From: an uncultured Paracoccaceae bacterium
GTDB lineage: Bacteria > Pseudomonadota > Alphaproteobacteria > Rhodobacterales > Rhodobacteraceae
Assembly (NCBI GenBank): GCA_934500835.1
Contig: CAKSTR010000011.1
Coordinates: 62,001-126,000 of the forward strand
DNA length: 64,000 bases
Direction of reading: 5' to 3'
The translations under genes were made by a program, and so were the position numbers. The notes below the pieces were generated by a model that did not search any database, was not told where the DNA came from, and saw only the letters and a program-made list of their open reading frames with translations. Shown here piece by piece: positions 33,018-41,544 of the stretch. Numbering within the stretch: the stretch's first letter is position 1; each line of letters starts with the position of its first letter.

Positions 33018-34324
33018 CGCTGGCTCCGGTCTGGCCCGCCTCGCTCCGGCAGGCGCCGCGGCGGGGCACCTTCCAAGGTGGTCCGCTGGATTTCCGGCGT
33101 CGGTTCACGCCCGATCGCGGTGACGATATCGTCCGCCGCGGCAGCACGGCGGTGGTCATGTCCTATGACGGGGTGACCTTCCCGAACCTGTCCGGTGCGC
33201 AGATCCTTGCCTTCGAGAACTGGTATCGGGACGATCTCAAGGGCGGTGGCCTGCCTTTTGCCTGGCGCGACCCGGTTACTGCCGCGCTGTGGCTGTGGCG
33301 GATCAACGGAGACGGCAGGCTGGCCTATTCGATCAGCCACCGTGGCGGTGACCGGCACGATCTGACGATCAGCCTGATCCGTCGGCCGGGGCCGCCCTGG
33401 TGGGCCTGGATGATCCCGGCAGACCGCACGGTCGCGCCAAAGGCGGCCTACGACTTTAGACGGGGCATTTACGACGCCGGCGGAGGCCCGATCGGCCGCC
33501 CCGCCGCCTTTACCTTCAGCCGCGCGAGCGAGGGCCGGTATTTCGACGCTGACGGCGCGATCCAGGTGGCCGCCGCGGATATGCCCCGCATCGGTCATCA
33601 CCCCAACACCTTCGCCCGCCGCGGCTTGTTGGTCGAGCCGGCGAGGACGAACCTGCTGACCCGGTCTTCGGAACCGGGCCATACGAACTGGCAGGCCGTG
33701 AATGCGAGCAAGGCGGTGGGCTCGACCATCTACTACGGCCCCTATGCGGCGCTGACCTCTACGGGTGGGGGCGTCGGCTATGTATCCCTGCCGGCCGTCA
33801 ATACGACCGGCGAGGTGACGTTCTCGGTGATCGTCGGTTTTCCTGGCGGGACAGTGACCGGGGCCACCCTGTTCTGCGGCGGCGCAGGGAACCAGTATGG
33901 CGCCACGATCCTGCCCGGCGGCACCTGGACGAACATCCATCCCCTGATCACCTCGGTGCGGTCGGAGCGGCTGCGCGGCGGCTGGTGGCGCGCCTCGGTC
34001 ACCACCAGCCCGCCTGCTTGGCCCCTCATCGGAGGCGTATTCATTCAGGGCGCGGTCGGCTCGACTGTATTCGCGGGAGCACCGCAGATCGAGCAGGGCA
34101 GCGCCGCAACAAGCTACATCCCCACCACCTCAGCCGCGGTCGCCCGGGCAGCTGATCTCGCCGGCCTCGTCACGGCACACGGCCTCTGCGACGTCCGGGT
34201 GATCTACGACGACGGCTCGGCCGATACGCTGCTTTCGCAGACACTGGTCGCCGGCTGGTGGCCGACCCAAGCGCGCGCCCACATCGCCGGCATCGCAGTC
34301 TTCGACGCGGGGGTGCTGGCATGA
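33014..34324 (+). CDS. Minor tail protein with carbohydrate-binding-like domain
   Basis: A 436-residue protein with a GTG start overlapping the tape measure stop. Residues about 1-135 resemble minor tail proteins (FENWYRDDLKGGGLPFAWRD). From about residue 165 comes a module common in phage tail fibres and spikes (FTFSRASEGRYFDADGAIQ, RRGLLVEPARTNLL), followed by a beta-sandwich with GGWWRASVT. This module probably binds surface sugars. The combination suggests a distal tail ring that also contacts the receptor. Confidence 0.7.
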   Translation: MTLAPVWPASLRQAPRRGTFQGGPLDFRRRFTPDRGDDIVRRGSTAVVMSYDGVTFPNLSGAQILAFENWYRDDLKGGGLPFAWRDPVTAALWLWRINGDGRLAYSISHRGGDRHDLTISLIRRPGPPWWAWMIPADRTVAPKAAYDFRRGIYDAGGGPIGRPAAFTFSRASEGRYFDADGAIQVAAADMPRIGHHPNTFARRGLLVEPARTNLLTRSSEPGHTNWQAVNASKAVGSTIYYGPYAALTSTGGGVGYVSLPAVNTTGEVTFSVIVGFPGGTVTGATLFCGGAGNQYGATILPGGTWTNIHPLITSVRSERLRGGWWRASVTTSPPAWPLIGGVFIQGAVGSTVFAGAPQIEQGSAATSYIPTTSAAVARAADLAGLVTAHGLCDVRVIYDDGSADTLLSQTLVAGWWPTQARAHIAGIAVFDAGVLA

Positions 34325-34830
34325 GCCGCATCGTAGACCCTGCCATTCGACGCGGGTTGGAGACCTCCGATCACCCCGAGGATCTGATCGCATTCCTGAC
34401 CATCAGTCATCCGGGTCTGGTCGAGCCGATCCGCGTGGTCAGCGACGGCTTCGACTATCTCCTCGGCGGCCGCCTCTATGCCGGCGTCCCCTTCGGTTAC
34501 CGACTGCTGACGGACAGCGAGACCGGCCCGCGCAGCCAGCTGGTGGTGCAGGCTGTCGACCGGCGGGTGACGCGGGCGCTGCTCGCGGCCGAATCGCGCG
34601 CCAAGGTGACGCTGGAGTTGCATTCGACGGCGGCATTCGACCTGTCGCAGGACCCGAGAGTCGAGATCGGGACCGCGACGCGGGTCTATGGGTGGGACAC
34701 ATTCGATCTGGTCAACGTCGAAGGCAGCCCGGCCGAGATGTCCGGAGACATCGAGCGGGGGGATTATACGGTCGAGCCCTGGCCCAGCATACGGGCCACG
34801 CAGGACCGTCTGCCGGGGCTGTTCCGGTGA
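34321..34830 (+). CDS. Minor tail protein (DUF1833-like)
   Basis: A 169-residue protein beginning MSRIVDPAIRRGLETSDHPE and containing LIAFLTISHPGLVEPIRVVS and RSQLVVQAVDRRVTRALL, a pattern of DUF1833 tail proteins that sit before the NlpC/P60 gene. ATGA overlap with the previous gene and GTGA overlap with the next. A baseplate-like hub component is likely. Confidence 0.65.
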   Translation: MSRIVDPAIRRGLETSDHPEDLIAFLTISHPGLVEPIRVVSDGFDYLLGGRLYAGVPFGYRLLTDSETGPRSQLVVQAVDRRVTRALLAAESRAKVTLELHSTAAFDLSQDPRVEIGTATRVYGWDTFDLVNVEGSPAEMSGDIERGDYTVEPWPSIRATQDRLPGLFR

Positions 34831-35255
34831 CAGCATCCGCGTGGGCGCCGCCCGGCGCAGGCTGGTGGGCCAGATACATCGGCCTGCCGTTTCAGGACGG
34901 CGGGCGGGGGCCCGACCGGGTCGACTGCTGGGGGCTGGTCCGGCTGGTCCTGGCGGAGGAGCGTGGCATAGTCCTTCCTTCCTATGGCGAGATCAGCGCG
35001 GCAGACTTGGTCCGTGTGGCACGGGCGATGGACGCGGGCAAGGATGACGGCTGGCGCGTCCCGGCCGTGCCGCAGGCGTTCGACGTCTGCCTGATGCGCG
35101 GGCCCCGCGGCGGCAGGGCGGTGGTGCATGTCGGGCTGATGACCGACACCAGCCATATGATCCATGTGGAGCAGGCGACGGCGACCGTCCGCGTGCCCGT
35201 TTCCCATTTCAGCGTTGCCGGCCGGATCATCGGTTTTCGCAGGAGGATGGCATGA
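34827..35255 (+). CDS. NlpC/P60 family tail peptidase
   Basis: A 142-residue cysteine peptidase with the catalytic Cys34 in VDCWGLV and the His near residue 101 in VVHVGLM. In lambda-like tails the gpK-type enzyme cuts peptidoglycan cross-links so DNA can pass the wall. The start is GTG 34827. It lies before the tip protein, as in other siphophages. Confidence 0.85.
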   Translation: MTASAWAPPGAGWWARYIGLPFQDGGRGPDRVDCWGLVRLVLAEERGIVLPSYGEISAADLVRVARAMDAGKDDGWRVPAVPQAFDVCLMRGPRGGRAVVHVGLMTDTSHMIHVEQATATVRVPVSHFSVAGRIIGFRRRMA

Positions 35256-37888
35256 GTGTCCTGGTCGTCTTCCGCCCGCCCTTCGCGTTCGAGCCTCGCA
35301 TCGCCCGCCTTCCCGAGGGCTTGACCCTGGCCGAAATGGCCGCGCGAATGCCCGGCCTGCCCGAGGATTTCGCCGCCCATGGCGCGATCTGTATCGCCGG
35401 CCACCAGGTGCCTCCCGCGCTCTGGGGGGCCGTCCGTCCCCGGGCAACCTCTGCCCAGGGCGTGCGGGTGGAAGTGACCTTCCACTATCCTCCTCGGGGC
35501 GGACGTCAGGGCGGCGGCAAGCGGATTCTTGCGGTCATCGCCTCGATCGCCCTGATGGCCTTCTCCGGTGGCATCGCCACCAACGGGGTCAAATGGCTCG
35601 GGATCGCCGGCAAGACATGGCAGGCCCGGGCGCTCGCACTAGGGGTCGGTTATGTTGGTTCGCTTGCGATGGCGGCGCTGTCCAAGCCGCCCGCAGCGCC
35701 GGTCACGCCGGCCGAGGAGCGGCGGGAGACCGCCGCTTCGGCCCAGGGCAACATTCTGGAGGCCAATGGGGCGATCCCCCGCGTCATCGGCGAGCGCAAG
35801 GTGTTTCCGCCCTTCGCAGCTCAGCCGCTTACCCTCTTCGACGGGCCGGATGAGGTGGTGGAGGCAGTCTATGCCCTGGCAGGACCGCACCGGCTGACCG
35901 ATATCCGGGTGGGCGGCGCCGATATCGCCTCGCTCGGCATCGAGTATGAGACGCGCGAGGGTTGGCCGGGCGATGCGCCGCTGACGCTCACCAGACGGCA
36001 GGGCTGGACCGAATCGGTGCAGGCAGAGGTGCGGGGCCATCTGGCCTCCGAGGGCGATGGCGCGACACTGGATGTATCGGCCGGAGACCAGGCCACGGCG
36101 CTGCCGCAGCCCTATGTGGTGGTGACCCGCCGCGCGCCGGACGAGCATCTGTTGCAGATCGCATTCGGACAAGGCCTGTTCGATCAGGCCGATTCCACGC
36201 GCCGGCTTCGGGTGCCGCTGCGCCTGCGGATGCGGCAGGTTGGGGCGTCGACCTGGATCAACCTGCCGGAGCTGCACTTCCAGGCTGCCGGGGTGCGCCC
36301 CCTGCGCGCCACCATCGCCCTGGACTGGACCGGGACGCCGGCGCCCGCCCCGTCCGCTGCGAATGCGGAGGGCTTCGTCGAGGTGCGCAAGGCCTGCCCG
36401 GGACAGACCGAAACGCCCGCCGGAGGGGCATGGACGGCGGACCCGCATTTCGGCAGCGGCGGGGAGGACTGGCAGACCGCCAGCAATCTGGGATCGACCG
36501 GCGTCATGAATGTCTCCGCCGATCGCTACAATGTCCGGTTCCACCTCGACCCGGCCCTGTTCCCCAAGGGGCGATACGAGATCGAGATCCTGCGCGGTGC
36601 GGTTTTCGTCGCCGCCAACTACAGCCCGGCGTCCTATCAGGTTTCGGGGTCGGTCTGGGATCTGTTCGGCTACCGGGGCGCGGGTCAGATCGTCCATAGC
36701 CGGGACGGCATCGGCGACACGCTCTACCTGTTGCGGTCGATCTCGATCTGGCACGAGCCACCGATCGCAGCCGAAGGCCTGGCGCTGATCGCCATCCGGG
36801 CGCGCAACCGGCAACTGGACCGCGTCTCTGTCGTGGCCGGCGGCTGGGTGCCGGACTGGGACGGCAGCGGCTGGCGGCAATGGGTGGTCACGACCAACCC
36901 GGCCGCACACCTGCGCGACGTGCTCGCTGGTCCGATGAACGCCCGGCCGGTTCCCGCCGCGATGGTAGACGATGCCTCGCTGCTGGCCTGGCGCGCAGAT
37001 GGCCACAGCTGCACGGCCCTGGTCGAAGGGTTGTCCGTCGGGGATGCCGCCGATCTGATCGCCGGCAGCGGTTATGCACGGCCCTACTGGTCAGAGATCT
37101 ACGGCGTGGCGCGGGACTATGATCGCTCTGCCGAGGCGCCGGTACAGGTGTTCAGCCCGCGCAACGGTGCCGAATTCACCTGGTCGAAAGCCTTCCCGGT
37201 GCTGCCGGACGGTCTGCGGGTGACCTATTTTGACGCGGCCGAGGACTACGAGGAACGCCAGATCATCGTGCCCCGCCGGGGTTTCGTTGGCGCCCCCCAA
37301 CTTCTGGAGCAGGTGACCTATCTGGGCCCGGTGACCGAGGCCGCCGCCAGGAAGCGCGCCCTCTACGATCTGGACCAGGGCCGCCTGCGCAGCACCTATT
37401 ATGGGCTGACCGCCCCGGCCGAGGCAATCGTCTGCCGTCGCGGCGATCTTGTCGGCCTGCAGCATGACATGCTGGAGGAGATGGCCGGAGAGGGGCGGGT
37501 CGTCGGTTGGGAGACTGACCCTGACGGCGACGTGACTGCGTTGCTGCTGGACACGACAGTGCCGACCAGCAGCGAGCCGGACCTGTTGGCGGTGGCCGAT
37601 CTGCTGTCGGTGCCCGACGTGCTGGCGCTCGGACGCCGAAGTGCAGTCGTTCTCCGGGGAACCTCGGGGCCGGGCATGGCGATCGGCATTCTCGGCGCCG
37701 GCGGTGAGACCGATCGGCTGGTGCTGGAGACCCCGATTGCGGTGGCGGAGATCTACGAAGGAGCCCTGGCAATCGTCGGGCCGGCCGAGCGCTGCCTGCT
37801 GCGGCTGATCGTGCTGGACATCCAGCCGGCCGAGGACCTGCAGGCCCGGCTGACGCTGGTGCCCGAAGCAAACGAACTCCACGCCTGA
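35252..37888 (+). CDS. Tail tip/host specificity protein (gpI-gpJ-like fusion)
   Basis: An 878-residue protein. The N-terminus has a small beta domain and two hydrophobic helices near residues 90-145 (ILAVIASIALMAFSGGIATN, ALALGVGYVGSLAMAAL), like lambda gpI. From residue about 165 (GNILEANGAIPRVIGERKV) it continues as a TipJ/gpJ central tail hub, with fibronectin-like domains and a long beta-rich C-terminal half. It closes the tail tip and helps determine host range. Overlaps the peptidase gene (ATGA). Confidence 0.8.
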   Translation: MSVLVVFRPPFAFEPRIARLPEGLTLAEMAARMPGLPEDFAAHGAICIAGHQVPPALWGAVRPRATSAQGVRVEVTFHYPPRGGRQGGGKRILAVIASIALMAFSGGIATNGVKWLGIAGKTWQARALALGVGYVGSLAMAALSKPPAAPVTPAEERRETAASAQGNILEANGAIPRVIGERKVFPPFAAQPLTLFDGPDEVVEAVYALAGPHRLTDIRVGGADIASLGIEYETREGWPGDAPLTLTRRQGWTESVQAEVRGHLASEGDGATLDVSAGDQATALPQPYVVVTRRAPDEHLLQIAFGQGLFDQADSTRRLRVPLRLRMRQVGASTWINLPELHFQAAGVRPLRATIALDWTGTPAPAPSAANAEGFVEVRKACPGQTETPAGGAWTADPHFGSGGEDWQTASNLGSTGVMNVSADRYNVRFHLDPALFPKGRYEIEILRGAVFVAANYSPASYQVSGSVWDLFGYRGAGQIVHSRDGIGDTLYLLRSISIWHEPPIAAEGLALIAIRARNRQLDRVSVVAGGWVPDWDGSGWRQWVVTTNPAAHLRDVLAGPMNARPVPAAMVDDASLLAWRADGHSCTALVEGLSVGDAADLIAGSGYARPYWSEIYGVARDYDRSAEAPVQVFSPRNGAEFTWSKAFPVLPDGLRVTYFDAAEDYEERQIIVPRRGFVGAPQLLEQVTYLGPVTEAAARKRALYDLDQGRLRSTYYGLTAPAEAIVCRRGDLVGLQHDMLEEMAGEGRVVGWETDPDGDVTALLLDTTVPTSSEPDLLAVADLLSVPDVLALGRRSAVVLRGTSGPGMAIGILGAGGETDRLVLETPIAVAEIYEGALAIVGPAERCLLRLIVLDIQPAEDLQARLTLVPEANELHA

Positions 37889-37898
37889 AAGGGTAAAT

Positions 37899-38972
37899 AT
37901 GGCAACGCGCGATACCTATTCCAGCGCCTCCGCTCCGCCGGTCAACGGTCCTGCTTTCGCGGACAATGTCGCCGGGCATATCAAACGGCTCTACGATGCG
38001 TCGTATCTGCCGTTGACCTCGGTCGGAGGCACGGGCAATGCGGTGACCGCCGCGCTGGATCCCGTGCTGGACGGCGGCGGCCTTGTCACCGGCATGAAAT
38101 TCGGGATCACCTGGGCCGCCACCAACAGCGGCGGGATGACGCTCGCGATCAACGGCGGTTCCGCTTTGCCCATCCTGCAGGCCAACGGTGCTGCAATGAC
38201 GGGCGGGGCAGCACCAGCCGGCCGGCGCGCACTGCTCGAATACGTCGGCGGCGCATTCCTGGTGATCGGTGGCGGAGCGGGGGGCGGGTCGACCGCTGCC
38301 CCCTACATGCTGGCGATCACCACCAGCCAGACCTGGACGAAGCCGTCCGGATATGACGACGACACCGTCGTGCTGATCGAGGCCTGGGGCGCCGGTGGTG
38401 GTGGCGGCCGGAATGGTACATCCCCTTATGGCGGCGGCGGTGGGGGTGCCTATTCAGCGCTCCAGCGCCGGTTCATCGACGTGCCGTCCTCGCTCTCGAT
38501 CGTCATCGGTGCAGGCGGAGCCGGTGCTGTCGGCAATGGTGCCGGCGGCAATGGCGGCAACACCGTGGTCGGCACGATCCTCACCGCCTATGGCGGCGGC
38601 GGCGGCGCCATTCAGGGCGGCGGCGGCGGCGGGGAAGTCTCCGCTGGCTCTGGAAGCACGGCGGGCGAAGTAGGCGGCGGCGCCGGTGCCGCGGCCCGGA
38701 CGATTTGGGGCGGCGGGGGTGGCGGGCCAGACTCCACCTCTGGGTACCACGCTGTGTTCGGAGGGGGTGGCGGCGGTGGGGGGCGAACGGCGAATGCCGC
38801 GCCCTATCCCGGCGGCATCAGCCTCCATGGGGGCAACGGCGGCGACGGCGGGCGCTACAACAACCTGAATGGATCTCCTGGCACGGCGCCCGGCGGTGGC
38901 GGCGGCGGGGCCTACAACAGCACCGCCGGCAATGGCGCGCGCGGCGAAGTCCGCATCTGGATTTTCGGGTGA
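37899..38972 (+). CDS. Glycine-rich tail adhesin
   Basis: A 357-residue protein. The N-terminal 90 residues (FADNVAGHIKRLYDASYLPL and a beta-rich part with GMTLAINGGSALPI) resemble virion-attachment domains. From about residue 165 to the end it is dominated by runs of five to eight glycines (YGGGGGGAY, VFGGGGGGGG) separated by variable loops. In phage S16 gp38 such repeats fold as packed polyglycine-II helices that display receptor-binding loops, so this is probably the receptor adhesin. Confidence 0.75.
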   Translation: MATRDTYSSASAPPVNGPAFADNVAGHIKRLYDASYLPLTSVGGTGNAVTAALDPVLDGGGLVTGMKFGITWAATNSGGMTLAINGGSALPILQANGAAMTGGAAPAGRRALLEYVGGAFLVIGGGAGGGSTAAPYMLAITTSQTWTKPSGYDDDTVVLIEAWGAGGGGGRNGTSPYGGGGGGAYSALQRRFIDVPSSLSIVIGAGGAGAVGNGAGGNGGNTVVGTILTAYGGGGGAIQGGGGGGEVSAGSGSTAGEVGGGAGAAARTIWGGGGGGPDSTSGYHAVFGGGGGGGGRTANAAPYPGGISLHGGNGGDGGRYNNLNGSPGTAPGGGGGGAYNSTAGNGARGEVRIWIFG

Positions 38973-38983
38973 TGGAGGCAGGC

Positions 38984-39517
38984 ATGAGACTCGCACAGAT
39001 CGAGGGCGGCATCGTCGTCAATGTGGCGGAGGTGGCCCCCGGCAGCATCCCGGATTTCATGGCCGACTGGCCCGAGTTGCCGGAGGGCGCCGGGATCGGC
39101 TGGACATGGGACGGGGAGGCGTTTTCGCCACCGGCTGGCCCCTCGGCCGAGGAGCTGCTGGCCGAGGCCAAGGACAGCGCCCGCCAGCGCCTGACCGCTT
39201 CGATCCGCGGCGCCCGCACCGCAATGATCACCGATCTGCCGGGCCAGGACATGATCTACCTGGCGAAACTGACCGAGGCCGCGGCCTGGACGACGGCAGT
39301 CGATCCCGACCCGGCCGACTACCCGCTGCTCTCGGCCGAGGTCGGCATCACCGCGCCGACGGCCGACGAACTGGCGCAGCTCTGGCTCAACATGGGCCAG
39401 CTCTGGCGCGCCGCCGCCGCGCAGCTGGAGGCCCTGCGCATGTCCACCGGCGCCGCCATCGACGCGGCCGAGACGCCGGAGGACGTGGCGGCGGCGCTGG
39501 CCGCGCTGGCCTATTAG
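38984..39517 (+). CDS. Tail fibre-associated protein (DUF4376-like)
   Basis: A 177-residue protein starting at ATG 38984 after GGAGG. A small beta domain (RLAQIEGGIVVNVAEVAPGS, GIGWTWDGEAF) precedes a long helical region (AKDSARQRLTASIRGARTAM). This layout is common for fibre assembly or fibre-tip companion proteins downstream of adhesin genes. An in-frame ATG at 38972 is an alternative start. Confidence 0.65.
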   Translation: MRLAQIEGGIVVNVAEVAPGSIPDFMADWPELPEGAGIGWTWDGEAFSPPAGPSAEELLAEAKDSARQRLTASIRGARTAMITDLPGQDMIYLAKLTEAAAWTTAVDPDPADYPLLSAEVGITAPTADELAQLWLNMGQLWRAAAAQLEALRMSTGAAIDAAETPEDVAAALAALAY

Positions 39518-39614
39518 GCCCTCTAGGATGCCGGAGGTTTGGTCCGATGTGGCGGCGAGCGGCCCGATGGACAGGGCCGGCCATCCATCCGCGGGGGCGC
39601 CTGAAAAAAGAAGA

Positions 39615-39633
39615 CCCCGCCGGGAGGGCGGGG
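39615..39633 (-). terminator. GC hairpin with leftward T tract
   Basis: CCCCGCC (39615-39621) pairs with GGCGGGG (39627-39633). On the minus strand the stem is followed by TCTTCTTTTTT, so it would terminate leftward transcription; rightward it has no U tract. It lies in the 227-base gap between the fibre and lysis genes. Confidence 0.5.
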
Positions 39634-39744
39634 CGAGTCATGGAACGTCATGGAAGACCACATGGTCTCCCGCTTTTCTACGGGCGGAAGACCGATGACG
39701 CAACCCCGCCTCTGGCAGGCTTTACTCTTGCGCAGGAGACCCCG

Positions 39745-40023
39745 TTGACCGACCCCGAATACCGCCGCGACCTCGCGCGCATCGAGACCAAGCTGGACCA
39801 GATGCAGGAGGCCATCGTCAGTCTTGCGCGCATGGAGGAGCGGATGATCACGCTGTTCAAGCGCATGGACAGCTATGACGGCTCCCTGCGCGAGACCGAC
39901 CGCCGGGTGGCGGAACTGGAGCGGATCACCATCGGCCGGGGGATGTTCTTCCGCTGGCTGGACCGCGGCGGGGTGGCAATCCTCGGTGCTGCGGTGGCGC
40001 TGATCTTCAAGCAGTGGGGATGA
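39745..40023 (+). CDS. Coiled-coil membrane protein (XhlA-like)
   Basis: A 92-residue protein with a coiled coil (RRDLARIETKLDQMQEAIVS) and one C-terminal membrane helix (GGVAILGAAVALIFKQWG). This is the layout of XhlA-type lysis accessory proteins. The TTG start at 39745 is favoured by AGGAG six to seven bases upstream; upstream in-frame ATG codons lack such a site. It begins the lysis cluster. Confidence 0.6.
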   Translation: MTDPEYRRDLARIETKLDQMQEAIVSLARMEERMITLFKRMDSYDGSLRETDRRVAELERITIGRGMFFRWLDRGGVAILGAAVALIFKQWG

Positions 40024-40051
40024 CTCGACTTGCACTTTCCGCACAAAACCT

Positions 40052-40074
40052 GGCCCGCCTCGCGCGGGCCTTTT
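40052..40074 (+). terminator. Rho-independent terminator
   Basis: GGCCCGC (40052-40058) and GCGGGCC (40064-40070) form a 7-bp stem with a CTCGC loop, followed by TTTT. It lies between the XhlA-like gene and the endolysin, only 15 bases before the endolysin ATG. Confidence 0.65.
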
Positions 40075-40088
40075 CATGGGAGTATGAA

Positions 40089-40832
40089 ATGACCGCTGCC
40101 AATTACCCCGCCGTGATGGATGAGGTATTCCGCCACGAGGGCGGCTATGTGAACCACCCAAAAGATCCGGGCGGCGAAACGAAATACGGCATCACCAAGC
40201 GCAGCTATCCCGGTCTGGACATCCTCAATCTCACCAAGGAACAAGCGCGGGCCATCTATCGCCACGACTTCTGGGAACCGCTTAAGGGCGATCAGCTGCC
40301 GGCGGGCCTCGATCTGGTCGCCATGGATGCCTCGGTCAATTCCGGCCTCGCCCGGGGGCCGAAGTGGCTGCAGGGGGCCCTTGGGGTGGCGGCCGATGGC
40401 GTGATCGGTCCGGCGACCCTGAAGCGGGCGCAGCAGGCCAATCCCTTTGACGTGATCCCTCGCGCCTGTTCCGCCCGTATGGGGTTCCTGCGCGGCCTGC
40501 GCACCTGGGGCACCTTTGGCAAGGGCTGGACGCGCCGGGTGGCCTCGGTCGAGGCCGTCAGCATGAAGATGGCAGCCAAGGTCGCATCCGTGCCGGTCGC
40601 CGATGTCCGCACGGCCGGAGCCGATCAGGCCAGCAAAGCTGCGACCCGGGACGCCCAGAAGGCGGGCGGTGCCGGGGCGGCTGGTGGCGTCTCGGTCAAT
40701 CTGGCCGATCTGCCCGATTGGGGTGTTGCCCTCGCGGCCGTGGCCGTGGCCGTCGTGATCATCATCGCCCTCGGCCAACGTCGCTTTCAGCTGGCCCGCG
40801 CCGAGGCTTACCGCAACCTGCTGGAGGATTGA
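40089..40832 (+). CDS. Endolysin, glycoside hydrolase family 108
   Basis: A 247-residue muramidase. The catalytic glutamate is Glu17 in FRHEGGYVNHPKDPGGETKY, the GH108/ZliS signature, and the C-terminal peptidoglycan-binding-3-like part has LGVAADGVIGPATL. Unusually there is a C-terminal membrane helix (WGVALAAVAVAVVIIIAL, residues about 212-230) followed by a basic tail. The enzyme could therefore be membrane-held until the holin acts. ATG 40089 has a weak GGGAG site. Confidence 0.85.
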   Translation: MTAANYPAVMDEVFRHEGGYVNHPKDPGGETKYGITKRSYPGLDILNLTKEQARAIYRHDFWEPLKGDQLPAGLDLVAMDASVNSGLARGPKWLQGALGVAADGVIGPATLKRAQQANPFDVIPRACSARMGFLRGLRTWGTFGKGWTRRVASVEAVSMKMAAKVASVPVADVRTAGADQASKAATRDAQKAGGAGAAGGVSVNLADLPDWGVALAAVAVAVVIIIALGQRRFQLARAEAYRNLLED

Positions 40833-40833
40833 T

Positions 40834-41106
40834 ATGCCCACGCCCATCTTCTTCGCCTGGACCCGGTCCTTCTGGCTCGGGATCCTGCCGACCCTGCTGA
40901 TCGTGCTTGATCTCGCCGTGCAGATCATGGGCGACCCGGGGCTGACGCCACCTGTCGCCGCCCTGATCGGCTGGATGATCGGCGCCGATCCGATGGTCAT
41001 CGAAGGCTGGATGCTGCGCCTGGCGCCGCTCTTCGCGCTGCTGATCGCGCAGCAACGGAGCGGATCGTCCCGGCCTTACACGCTGGACCCGAGGGCACGG
41101 CAATGA
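40834..41106 (+). CDS. Holin-like membrane protein
   Basis: A 90-residue protein with two or three hydrophobic segments (FWLGILPTLLIVLDLAVQIM, VAALIGWMIGA, APLFALLIAQQ) and a basic C-terminus. It lies one base after the endolysin and overlaps the next gene, so it is probably part of the lysis cassette. Confidence 0.65.
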   Translation: MPTPIFFAWTRSFWLGILPTLLIVLDLAVQIMGDPGLTPPVAALIGWMIGADPMVIEGWMLRLAPLFALLIAQQRSGSSRPYTLDPRARQ

Positions 41107-41465
41107 TCCGTCTGCTCTCAGCGCTCCTTGGCGGTGGCCTGGCCGAGCAGCTGCGCCGCGCTTACGAGGCCAAGCTGGCGGCCGAGACGGATGCCCAAAG
41201 GTTGGCGGCCGAGGCGCAGATCCGCGCGCTGGAGATCGCACAGGCCAACCGCCTGGCCACCGCCGACAATCCGGGCGTCCGGTGGGCGATCGGCATCGTC
41301 GCTGTAGCGCTGTGCGGACATGTCGCCTGCGTCGTCATCGCCAGCGCCTTTCCGAGCCTCAACTGGACCGTTCATGCTCTGCCGCGCCCGATGGACGACT
41401 GGCAGGGCACCATCATCCTCAGCCTGTTCGGCCTGTCGGCCGTCAGGTCGGTATTCGGGCGATGA
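41103..41465 (+). CDS. Lysis-associated membrane protein (3TM holin-like)
   Basis: A 120-residue protein. A charged helical N-terminus (EQLRRAYEAKLAAETDAQRL) precedes two membrane segments (VRWAIGIVAVALCGHVACVVI and TIILSLFGLSAV). It resembles the holin-of-three-TM family of Rhodobacteraceae prophages; a spanin-like role is less likely. Its ATG overlaps the previous stop (ATGA). It is the last recognisable virion or lysis gene before the cargo block. Confidence 0.65.
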   Translation: MIRLLSALLGGGLAEQLRRAYEAKLAAETDAQRLAAEAQIRALEIAQANRLATADNPGVRWAIGIVAVALCGHVACVVIASAFPSLNWTVHALPRPMDDWQGTIILSLFGLSAVRSVFGR

Positions 41466-41544
41466 GGGCGGTTCGACAGCGGGCGGATCCACTTCCGTCA
41501 GCGACGATGTTCAGGCGAGATCATCACAACCCAACTCTTGGCGA

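Noticed and set aside
20480..41465. Gene transfer agent (RcGTA-like) cluster
   Set aside because: Gene order and proteins differ from the RcGTA set: GpA terminase, gpW, S49 protease, Mu-gpT-like capsid, integrase, att sites and replication genes are present. This is a true prophage.
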